From Clostridiaceae bacterium (GTDB lineage: Bacteria > Bacillota > Clostridia > Lachnospirales > Lachnospiraceae), in the NCBI GenBank assembly GCA_009911065.1, contig QXWR01000008.1, forward strand, positions 62,001 to 126,000: a stretch of DNA of 64,000 nucleotides, given 5' to 3'. The position numbers were made by a program, and so were the translations under genes. Positions 42,744 through 49,238 of this stretch are shown piece after piece. Below the pieces are notes generated by a model that saw only the letters and a list, made by a program, of their open reading frames with translations, was not told the origin of the DNA and searched no databases. How positions within the stretch are numbered: position 1 is the stretch's first letter; the number at the start of each line of letters is the position of its first letter.

Positions 42744-42802
42744 TTCGTGTATAATGTAATCTAATCGGATTATAAAGTAAATAAAATAATTCCAAAATAC
42801 AC

Positions 42803-42832
42803 TTGACAGTTTTCTATAAAGTGTGATACAAT
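42803..42832 (+). promoter_or_regulatory. Strong promoter for the repeat RNA
   Basis: TTGACA (42,803-42,808), 18-bp spacer, TACAAT (42,827-42,832). Its spacer (TTTTCTATAAAGTGTGA) resembles the CTA-AGTGTATA motif in three other promoters of this segment. The start point should fall near 42,839. Confidence 0.85.
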
Positions 42833-42838
42833 GGCGGC

Positions 42839-43297
42839 CAGAGGGGGTTATAAAGGGGGTACAAAAAGGCGCCATTCAGAACGCGCCAGGCGGCCATATA
42901 GCCGCGTTTTTTATTTCCTGGATAAAATCCCCGCTTACGTCCATAAAATCCATTTACGGGGCAAATGGAGCGCCCACGCGGGCAAATATGCAGCGGCGCC
43001 CGTCCTGGTTGTTTCTGCAATACCATTCAGAACGCGCCAGGCGCCCCGTAAAGCCGTTTTAATGTCTTACATGATAAAATATCCACATACGGCAGAAAAA
43101 GCCGTCTATGGGGCAAATAACGCGCTTGTGCGGCGCCGTGTGCTGGGGCCGTCCGCCTGGCCGGTTCCGGAAATACCATTCAGAACGCGCCAGGCGCCCC
43201 GTAAAGCCGTTTTATTTACTTATACAATAAAATCCCTATGCAGATTTCTAAAATGCCGATACGGGGCAAATACGGGCTTTCTGCATAGGGATTTTTT
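42839..43297 (+). ncRNA. Candidate structured RNA with three ~152-bp repeat units
   Basis: Units begin at 42,872, 43,023 and 43,176. All share CCATTCAGAACGCGCCAGGC; units 2 and 3 are identical over 43 bp (43,019-43,061 and 43,172-43,214). Each has a TTTTA...TAAAA hairpin whose loop-side bases differ but still pair. In units 2 and 3, CCCCGTA can pair with downstream TATGGGG or TACGGGG, one a G-U change. A GGGGCAAAT motif follows. The RNA ends at a 14-bp stem (43,230-43,243 with 43,281-43,294) and a U-run. A 160-codon frame begins inside the -10 box, so it is unlikely to be translated from this promoter. Confidence 0.7.
43230..43297 (+). terminator. Terminator of the repeat RNA
   Basis: AAATCCCTATGCAG (43,230-43,243) pairs with CTGCATAGGGATTT (43,281-43,294), followed by more T. 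The 37-nt loop contains the ACGGGGCAAAT motif of unit 3, so terminator and third unit are fused. It lies against the 3' end of the convergent gene at 43,301. Confidence 0.8.
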
Positions 43298-43300
43298 ATT

Positions 43301-43582
43301 TTATACTTCATAATCACGCAAGCACAGACCTTCGTAATAGCTGGCTTTTGGGGATTCCACATTGAACGGCCGGATCAGCGGTTCGATCCTGATAATAAAA
43401 TCGCCATTCAGGAATAAACATCCATTTTCAACCGTGATTTTATAATCCTGAAGCGGTGTTTTCTTCTTTCCGGTTCTGTATTTACGCAAGGCGGAAAGGA
43501 TTTCTTGCGGTTCCGCGATCAAGCGCCAGTCTAAGCAAGTACATTTCTCATAAATCTTGTTTAAAAATTCTACTCTATTCAT
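43301..43582 (-). CDS. Small phage protein, minus strand, unknown
   Basis: 93 residues, MNRVEFLNKIYEKCTCLDWR..., start at 43,582 with GGAAGGAAGG upstream. Alpha/beta, no motif recognised. It lies 40 bp downstream of the 79-aa gene and is probably transcribed from the promoter at 43,902-43,930. Part of the immunity-like segment at the right end of the prophage, so it may be expressed in the lysogen. Confidence 0.65.
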   Translation of the reverse strand: MNRVEFLNKIYEKCTCLDWRLIAEPQEILSALRKYRTGKKKTPLQDYKITVENGCLFLNGDFIIRIEPLIRPFNVESPKASYYEGLCLRDYEV

Positions 43583-43622
43583 TTTTCCTTCCTTCCTGTC
43601 GGCCGTTTGGCCGCCGCCTGTT

Positions 43623-43862
43623 TTACTGAATCACTTCCCACTTTGTAACAGTGCCGTATACGTCGGTATGTTCTTCCAGGAAGCTTTTTAAAAGTTTACA
43701 TCCGGTTCCCTTCATGTAACCGTCGATACATTCCAGAGTATAGCTTTTTGCATTTACCCGTGTTACCTTATATGTTAATTCACTGTTTGCCGTTGTGCTG
43801 GCGAAAAGTGGATTGTCATTCCTTTTAACCTGTTTTACAATGCTTCCCTTTACTAATTCCAT
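43623..43862 (-). CDS. Small phage protein, minus strand, unknown
   Basis: 79 residues, MELVKGSIVKQVKRNDNPLF..., beta-rich with YKVTRVNAKSYTLECIDGYM; RBS GAGGGGAAATAAAA. The AKSYTL segment resembles strand patterns of the paralogous pair at 44,035 and 44,319 (a short SH3-like barrel is possible). Driven by a perfect-consensus promoter at 43,902-43,930. Function unknown. Confidence 0.7.
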   Translation of the reverse strand: MELVKGSIVKQVKRNDNPLFASTTANSELTYKVTRVNAKSYTLECIDGYMKGTGCKLLKSFLEEHTDVYGTVTKWEVIQ

Positions 43863-43901
43863 TTTTATTTCCCCTCTTTCTTTGTTTCATCTTATGTTTA
43901 C

Positions 43902-43930
43902 ATTATACACTAGAGAATGTATTTTGTCAA
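43902..43930 (-). promoter_or_regulatory. Perfect consensus promoter, minus strand (copy 1)
   Basis: Read on the minus strand: TTGACA (43,930-43,925), 17-bp spacer, TATAAT (43,907-43,902). The spacer and -10 contain CTAGTGTATAATGTAA, embedded in an imperfect TACATT...AATGTA inverted repeat. The sequence from -35 through the leader is nearly identical to copy 2 at 44,580-44,608. Confidence 0.9.
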
Positions 43931-44004
43931 TAGAAAATGTAAAAATATTTAAACTTTTTTCAAGAAAATATTTCCGAAATACACGCAAGAATGAACAAAA
44001 TAAA

Positions 44005-44020
44005 AGGGCCTGGCGGCCCT
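44005..44020 (-). terminator. Terminator after 44,035 gene (minus strand)
   Basis: AGGGCC (44,005-44,010)/GGCCCT (44,015-44,020) with a 4-nt loop; on the minus strand it is followed by TTTTATTTTG. It ends the transcript carrying the two paralogous genes before the next minus-strand promoter. Confidence 0.75.
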
Positions 44021-44034
44021 ATGCAGATAATTGT

Positions 44035-44259
44035 TTACGCCGTTAAACTGGGAGCCATCGAGTACCGGCCCAACGGATAAACCGTTTCCGCGTTGCTATA
44101 TTCAGAAATTTTTTTATTGATCCGGCATTTCTTTACTTCGGTTCCGTCCGTGATTGTGATTGTTTGCGCCGTCCGCGCGGTAACGGTGTATGTCCAGATA
44201 CAGTTGTGATCACAAACGCTTGACATGCTATATCGTTTCCCTACTTCAAATTTTTTCAT
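44035..44259 (-). CDS. Small phage protein, paralog of 44,319 gene
   Basis: 74 residues, MKKFEVGKRYSMSSVCDHNC... with YTVTARTAQTITITDGTEVK. It shares MKKFEVG, a TAxTxTIT strand, KKCR and a C-terminal Tyr/Leu/Gly pattern with the 73-aa neighbour, indicating tandem duplication. Probably a small beta barrel. RBS AGTGAGGAAAAGAAA. Function unknown. Confidence 0.7.
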   Translation of the reverse strand: MKKFEVGKRYSMSSVCDHNCIWTYTVTARTAQTITITDGTEVKKCRINKKISEYSNAETVYPLGRYSMAPSLTA

Positions 44260-44287
44260 TTTCTTTTCCTCACTTTCTTTTATATGC

Positions 44288-44306
44288 GGCCCCGGATTCC
44301 GGGGCC
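44288..44306 (-). other. GC-rich perfect hairpin between paralogs
   Basis: GGCCCCGG (44,288-44,295), ATT, CCGGGGCC (44,299-44,306): an 8-bp perfect stem. No U-run directly follows on the minus strand. It may stabilise the mRNA or attenuate expression of the second gene. Confidence 0.5.
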
Positions 44307-44318
44307 AGGCGTTTTTAT

Positions 44319-44540
44319 TTACTGGATTTTATCATGGTCGGATTCTATATATAATCCGAACGCTTCGCAATACTGCATTACCCCACAATCAACCACTTTA
44401 CAGCGTTTTGTTTTTTCATACCGTCCGCTTCCCTTATGAATTGTTACGGTTACGGTTTTGGCCGTTACCTTTTCGATCCAGTACCTTACTTCAGATGATC
44501 CGATGTATGTTCTATATTCTCCAACTTCAAATTTTTTCAT
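44319..44540 (-). CDS. Small phage protein, paralog of 44,035 gene
   Basis: 73 residues, MKKFEVGEYRTYIGSSEVRY... with VTAKTVTVTIHKGSGRYEKT and KRCKVVDCGVMQYCEAFGLY. First gene after the promoter at 44,580-44,608. Similar to the 74-aa neighbour. RBS AGCGAGGAAAACGAA. No recognised family. Confidence 0.7.
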   Translation of the reverse strand: MKKFEVGEYRTYIGSSEVRYWIEKVTAKTVTVTIHKGSGRYEKTKRCKVVDCGVMQYCEAFGLYIESDHDKIQ

Positions 44541-44579
44541 TTCGTTTTCCTCGCTTTCCTTACTTCATCTTATGTTTAC

Positions 44580-44608
44580 ATTATACACTAGAAAATGTAT
44601 TTTGTCAA
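44580..44608 (-). promoter_or_regulatory. Perfect consensus promoter, minus strand (copy 2)
   Basis: Minus strand TTGACA (44,608-44,603), 17-bp spacer, TATAAT (44,585-44,580), with TACATT-N11-AATGTA as a putative operator over spacer and -10. Nearly identical to copy 1 over ~45 bp including the leader. Confidence 0.9.
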
Positions 44609-44655
44609 GTAAAAATGTAAAGAAAATCAATAAAAAATAAATATTATTTTTCCTA

Positions 44656-44684
44656 TTGACATTCTAAAGTGTATATTGTAAAAT
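44656..44684 (+). promoter_or_regulatory. Promoter of the XRE regulator
   Basis: TTGACA (44,656-44,661), 17-bp spacer TTCTAAAGTGTATATTG, TAAAAT (44,679-44,684). The spacer contains the CTA-AGTGTATA motif shared with the two minus-strand promoters and the RNA promoter. It lies back to back with copy 2. Confidence 0.85.
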
Positions 44685-44714
44685 AAGCACACAACACAGA
44701 AAGAAGGTGATCAT

Positions 44715-44939
44715 ATGTCGAACCTGAACACGGCCGAAAAAATAAGAATCGCCGTAACCAGATCCGGGAAAACAATGTACAATGTAGCAGAGGAAACCGG
44801 CCAGACACGGCAAAACTTCTCTAATAAGCTGAAGCGCGGAGATTTTAAGGAATCAGAACTAAAAGCGATCGCGGAAGCGGTCGGATGTGAACTGAAAATT
44901 TCTTTTGTAGACAAGGAAACAGGGGAAGAAGTTGGATGA
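44715..44939 (+). CDS. XRE-family helix-turn-helix regulator
   Basis: 74 residues. HTH: KTMYNVAEETGQTRQNFSNK followed by LKRGDFKESELKAIAEAVGC. RBS AGAAAGAAGGTGATC. Single-domain Cro/CI-like protein, without the protease domain of full CI repressors. Position at the prophage right end, divergent from small genes, and shared promoter motifs suggest it controls this segment. Whether it is the main repressor is unknown because the left end is missing. Confidence 0.85.
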   Translation: MSNLNTAEKIRIAVTRSGKTMYNVAEETGQTRQNFSNKLKRGDFKESELKAIAEAVGCELKISFVDKETGEEVG

Positions 44940-44944
44940 ATAAA

Positions 44945-44981
44945 AAACAGGGAAAACCGCTTAAAATGCGGCTTTTCTTTT
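44945..44981. terminator. Bidirectional terminator at the prophage-host junction
   Basis: AAAACCGC (44,953-44,960) pairs with GCGG-C-TTTT (44,968-44,976, one bulge), followed by CTTTTT on + and A-rich/T-rich sequence on -. It sits between the convergent XRE gene and host surface-protein gene, and is the likely right boundary of the prophage. Confidence 0.6.
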
Positions 44982-44983
44982 TC

Positions 44984-47900
44984 CTAGTTACTCACATAGA
45001 CGGGAATCCCCCCATATTGCCCTCCAAAACGGTCCCCATAACGAATGGTCATCTGTAGTTTGCCATCCTCTAAAATCAGTTCTGGTTTGACCGAAATTTT
45101 CCATACCTTTGTATCGGAATTATAAAAAGCTTCCAAAGGACTGTAATCCACCGTTTCCACCGTCTCATAACCGGACCGGTCTACATAACGGGTATATGCT
45201 TTTTGATAAATGCTGCCGTCATCCGCCCGGAGAAAATCACCTTCCCCGTATGCCCAGAAAGATTTGTACTCTTTGGCGTCTTTATAAGGCAGTACAGACA
45301 AATCTTCATAAACATCCACTGTTTCTTTTCCAGGCTTCTCATTCGGTACACGAATCCACCGGTACAGATAATTTCCTGTCTCATAATCTTTGTCCGTCAA
45401 TCCAGATAAAGGATATTTACCATACACATATCCTTTGGTTCCATCCCAATAGGACATGGGATATTTCACATAAAAAACCTGGTCTGTAGCGGAAAATACC
45501 ACAGGCAGCACTTCCTCTCCTGCCAGAAAAGAATACCGAAGCACCCCATAAGTCTTCCCGTTTTGATGGATGATCGTTTCCAGCCTTGCTCCGCTAAAAG
45601 CAGGACCATCCTCTTTTGACATAAAATCATACAACTTCTGGCCCCACAGACTGGAATTGTTTCCCAAATCTATGAGAAAATAGGGAGCTTCTTTTCCCAC
45701 TTCTTTTAAACCAATGGCTTCCATCTCTCCATTACACTGGTTTACAAATCCTTCCTCATCTCCTCCCAAAATCCCGGTCAACTGGGGTATGTATTGCTTG
45801 TCCAAGGTCCGAATGTAGCCTTTTAATCCAGTCCGCACAATGTTTTCAGGCGTCACTGCCACGGTTTTGGTATGCGCCGCGGTCACGATTTCGCCATTGG
45901 GAAGCAGTATCTCTTCTCCTTCTTTTACTTCCACATTTTTCTTTCCAATGACCACCAAAGTTCCAGCTGCCGCTTTAACTGGTTCATAGTAGGTTTCCTC
46001 CTCCTTCCACTCCCGGTAAATCTTCTTCTTTCCTTTTGTGGTCATCCAAAAAGTAGGAAGGCAGGCAGAATCTACATTTTTCACCCATATATCATAACCA
46101 TAATCCGCACCGGAGCTGGAAAAGGAAACTTCTGTCACCACTTCCTTTTTTCCGTCTTGTGTTTCCCGTACATCTCCCTTTATCTCTTCCACCTGGATTG
46201 TTCCCTTTGCCTCCACATTTCCTCCTGCCTCCTGACTGATCCGGTTGGAGACCTCTGCCTCCACCCCGTACACGGACAGCTCGTATCCCTCTGACCGGGT
46301 CAACTCCTGTATGTAATAGGGACCTAAAAACAAAGGTCTTCCAATCCAGCAGTTTCCATTGATTGTCTGGTTATCTGTCACCCGATAGCTCCACCGGTTT
46401 TTCCCGTTGTTGTCCGGATTGCTGGTATATTTTTCCACAGATTCCACGTAAAGATTTTCCGGCCCTGAAAATCCGGTTTTTATGGTCTGGCCCTGACTGT
46501 AATCGTACACGGTTCCCGGCGCTTCTGTAATGGCCAAAAAAGAGGCGTCTCCGTTTTTATCTGTGGCTGCCATTGCCACCAAATTGCCCTTTTCAAATAC
46601 AATTCCTGTCTTTCCGTCCGGATGCCAAAAATCTGATGCAGCAAACAAACCGTAAACAGCCCCTTCTAAAGTTCCGTCCCCCTGAGTGTCTCCATAAGAA
46701 TCATAATTTTCACTTTCACCCTGTTTTAAAAGCAGGTCCCGCTTGTTGATGTGAACCTCCCCTTCCGTCCGGTGATCATAAATCTCAAATGTCCAGTCTG
46801 CCCCGTTCTTTCCAGAATAGTCTGGGTCTAGCAAAGGCACCGCATCCACCAAAGATTCCTTCCATTCTTCTGGATCAAAAACCAGAGTATCTCCTCCATC
46901 CTTTTTGGAACCTTTTCCCGCCTTTAAAAATACTCCTGCCTCTTTTGCAGTACGGACCTGACCTGGCAGCACAGGCAAAGCATCCGAACTGCTGGCCTCT
47001 ATTGCCTTATGAACCTCTTCTTCCTCCCAAAACGCATCCTCATCCAAAATCAAAATCTCATCCAGATTCACATTATCGTCTGGAATCTGGACGGTTTCAG
47101 CTGGTGTGCCATTGCTTTTTGTTGCAGGAAACGCTTCCTTTACTGGTTTGATTTGTGTAGTGGATTTTTCTGCTTTATATGCTTTGCCTTCTCTTAACCC
47201 ATAGTACTGACTGGAATGAACCGACACCGTCTCCACTGGAACGGTATCTGAGTGAATGCCATCAAACCGATTGTCAAACGGTTGGTGAAGACGTTCCTGA
47301 TTGTGAAGGATATATCCGTTTCTTGCAGATAGCTCCCGCGCTGAATAATCATAAACCAGAGAGATAAATTCCTCATAGTGCTGATCCCGGTCTGCGATTA
47401 AAAGATCCATTGCTCCCCCATCCAGGGAATGGTAAAATCCTCCAGCTGCCGCCAGACTTTCACAAATTTCAATCTGCCTTTCATATTCCTCCTGCTCTTC
47501 GTCGCCCCCTTCCTCTCCATCCTCCTCTCCTTCTTTTTCTGGTTCTGGATGACCTCCACAATATCCTTTTGTATAAGAGTAATATTTTGTATCCCGATGA
47601 GCACGGACCTCTGACGGAAAAAGCGAACCAGCGCCAAAAGAGGACGCCTCCACCAGCCACCCATCTTCATCTGTCACTTCCTGATCTTTTTCACATGGGT
47701 CTGTTCCACAATCCTCATAGGGACTGTCCCATCCGTCCCAGCGCAGAAACTGGCTTCCCCCATCATTGTCCCAGTTGTCATCCTCCAACACGCTCCCCTC
47801 TAACTGGCTGTCATCAAAAGCTTCCAGCACATCAAACCAGGACCCTTTTAACGGTTTTCCAGTCTCTGCGTCCAGTTTTCTCAAATTTACCACATAATCT

Positions 47901-49141
47901 GCCTGCCACTCTTCTGTGTGCAGAAATCGTTCCACAGAATAAGGATTGTCCTTCACTGGAGGCGGCGGCAGAGTTTCTGGTGGAGGACCTACAAAGATCC
48001 GAATCCCATCTTTTAAATTGGCAAGCAAATTTCCCTGGGCAAAATTTAAACTCCAACGGTTGTTCACTTTCACCGGAGTATGAAGTTCCCGCACACTTTC
48101 CATGCCAATGGTTTTTTTCATAATTCCATTGGCATTTTCCAAATCTATAGCCGCTATGGGATTGCCATCTGGCATCTGTCCAGTAGGCGATCTAAAATCA
48201 ATACCGCCTTCTGTCATTTCATAGTTCCAGTCTCCATAGGTGGTAATGGCTGCCGCCCCAAAAAATTCTCTTGTCTCCGGCGCGACTTTATAGCGGACAT
48301 GGTACATTCCATCCTCTTCCATGGCAACGGTGGGAAAATAAATATATCCCTCATCGGAACACGCTTTGGCGTCAGCCGCCACCTTTGCCGTGTTCCACAC
48401 ATGCTGAAAAGTGTCTTCCATTTCTGTATAAATATCCTCGTATACCTGCCGGCTTCCCATTAAGGACGGGTTATAGTAGGAGGCTACCTGAGCCATATGC
48501 TGCTGATACATCTTCCAGTCATGATTCCAATCTCCGGTAAATCTTGTTATCTCCGCCAGACTGCACAGCGCCTGACAAAGGCAATAAGACCCGGTCCCGA
48601 TCACCGGGTCTGAATTTACACCAACATTTTTTCCCTTATAATTGGCAGCATAAGACATAATCAAAAAATTTAACCGCTGACGATAAGGGTCCGACGTATG
48701 GCTTAACACAAAGTCTGGCATATTCTGCAGTGTATAAGGCGTTTTCTTTATATACCATATTCCTGTAAATTCTGCTTTTACATTGGGATTTTCCGCCAGC
48801 TCTTTGCTGTGGGCAATACAATACATATTATGGTACTCGTATTCTTCCCACTCACCGCTGGGACTGTCACTGGTCTGCTGTTTATACTCATTGCCGCCTC
48901 CCTTTGGGTAAGTTCTTGTCATCTGGCCCACAAAATCAGTTCTTTCTAAATCCATCCCTTCTCCTGCGGCAAGCTGGTCCCACAATGCCACCAGTTCTTC
49001 GCTGTAATAAAGTCCGTTTGTTCCAAAAGCCACATCTCCATAGACCTTCTTTGTCACAGACATATAGGGCCAAAATGTCATAAAAAACAACACAAACGCC
49101 AATGCCGCGGCATACCCCCGTTTAAAGACTCTCCCCTTCAT
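44984..49141 (-). CDS. Large secreted surface protein with thioester-like and SpaA/Cna-B-like domains
   Basis: 1,385 residues, start 49,141 (GGGGAGG upstream). Signal peptide/membrane segment at 1-30 (AAALAFVLFFMTFWPYMSVT). Region 60-330 has MYCIAHSKELAENP (~110) and SYCLCQALCSLAEI (~184), recalling Cys/Gln of thioester adhesin domains. SpaA/Cna-B-like repeats occur near 420 (LRKLDAETGKPLKGSWFDVL) and 797 (VHINKRDLLLKQG ... LEGAVYGLFAASDFW). No LPxTG; it ends with beta-rich sequence. Likely an adhesin or pilus-type component. Possibly in one operon with the two upstream genes. Confidence 0.75.
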   Translation of the reverse strand: MKGRVFKRGYAAALAFVLFFMTFWPYMSVTKKVYGDVAFGTNGLYYSEELVALWDQLAAGEGMDLERTDFVGQMTRTYPKGGGNEYKQQTSDSPSGEWEEYEYHNMYCIAHSKELAENPNVKAEFTGIWYIKKTPYTLQNMPDFVLSHTSDPYRQRLNFLIMSYAANYKGKNVGVNSDPVIGTGSYCLCQALCSLAEITRFTGDWNHDWKMYQQHMAQVASYYNPSLMGSRQVYEDIYTEMEDTFQHVWNTAKVAADAKACSDEGYIYFPTVAMEEDGMYHVRYKVAPETREFFGAAAITTYGDWNYEMTEGGIDFRSPTGQMPDGNPIAAIDLENANGIMKKTIGMESVRELHTPVKVNNRWSLNFAQGNLLANLKDGIRIFVGPPPETLPPPPVKDNPYSVERFLHTEEWQADYVVNLRKLDAETGKPLKGSWFDVLEAFDDSQLEGSVLEDDNWDNDGGSQFLRWDGWDSPYEDCGTDPCEKDQEVTDEDGWLVEASSFGAGSLFPSEVRAHRDTKYYSYTKGYCGGHPEPEKEGEEDGEEGGDEEQEEYERQIEICESLAAAGGFYHSLDGGAMDLLIADRDQHYEEFISLVYDYSARELSARNGYILHNQERLHQPFDNRFDGIHSDTVPVETVSVHSSQYYGLREGKAYKAEKSTTQIKPVKEAFPATKSNGTPAETVQIPDDNVNLDEILILDEDAFWEEEEVHKAIEASSSDALPVLPGQVRTAKEAGVFLKAGKGSKKDGGDTLVFDPEEWKESLVDAVPLLDPDYSGKNGADWTFEIYDHRTEGEVHINKRDLLLKQGESENYDSYGDTQGDGTLEGAVYGLFAASDFWHPDGKTGIVFEKGNLVAMAATDKNGDASFLAITEAPGTVYDYSQGQTIKTGFSGPENLYVESVEKYTSNPDNNGKNRWSYRVTDNQTINGNCWIGRPLFLGPYYIQELTRSEGYELSVYGVEAEVSNRISQEAGGNVEAKGTIQVEEIKGDVRETQDGKKEVVTEVSFSSSGADYGYDIWVKNVDSACLPTFWMTTKGKKKIYREWKEEETYYEPVKAAAGTLVVIGKKNVEVKEGEEILLPNGEIVTAAHTKTVAVTPENIVRTGLKGYIRTLDKQYIPQLTGILGGDEEGFVNQCNGEMEAIGLKEVGKEAPYFLIDLGNNSSLWGQKLYDFMSKEDGPAFSGARLETIIHQNGKTYGVLRYSFLAGEEVLPVVFSATDQVFYVKYPMSYWDGTKGYVYGKYPLSGLTDKDYETGNYLYRWIRVPNEKPGKETVDVYEDLSVLPYKDAKEYKSFWAYGEGDFLRADDGSIYQKAYTRYVDRSGYETVETVDYSPLEAFYNSDTKVWKISVKPELILEDGKLQMTIRYGDRFGGQYGGIPVYVSN

Positions 49142-49238
49142 CTTACCAGCCTCCCCTTTTCCCTCTGCACTCTGAAAAAAACAATCCCAATGAAACCGTA
49201 AGGTTTTTAAAACCCATTATACGCAAGACCTGCTTTTT

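Larger units (their letters stand above)
1..44983 (+). mobile_element. Prophage, right-hand part (left end outside window)
   Basis: Nearly every gene from 1 to 42,743 reads rightward and follows temperate-phage order: early/replication, regulator, terminase, head, contractile tail, lysis, then a small minus-strand segment and an XRE gene. Head genes resemble lambda types and tail genes P2 types. At about 44,984 the orientation, codon style (phage genes favour GCG/CCG-rich codons) and gene content change abruptly to host surface proteins. The right end is inferred to lie in the 44,940-44,983 terminator region. No attachment repeat can be identified because the left end is not in the window. 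Confidence 0.95.

Noticed and set aside
42872..43214. CRISPR array
   Set aside because: The conserved segments recur every ~152 bp with ~110 bp of related, structured sequence between them; there are no cas genes and no spacer-like unique 30-mers.
42831..43313. A 160-codon open frame across the three repeat units, giving a repetitive basic peptide
   Set aside because: Its ATG lies inside the -10 box of the only visible promoter, no ribosome site precedes it, a second frame is also open across part of the repeats, and variable positions keep RNA pairing. Treated as noncoding, though not excluded.
44940..44983. Exact attachment-site core at the right junction
   Set aside because: Without the left junction, no direct repeat can be identified; only the approximate boundary is claimed.
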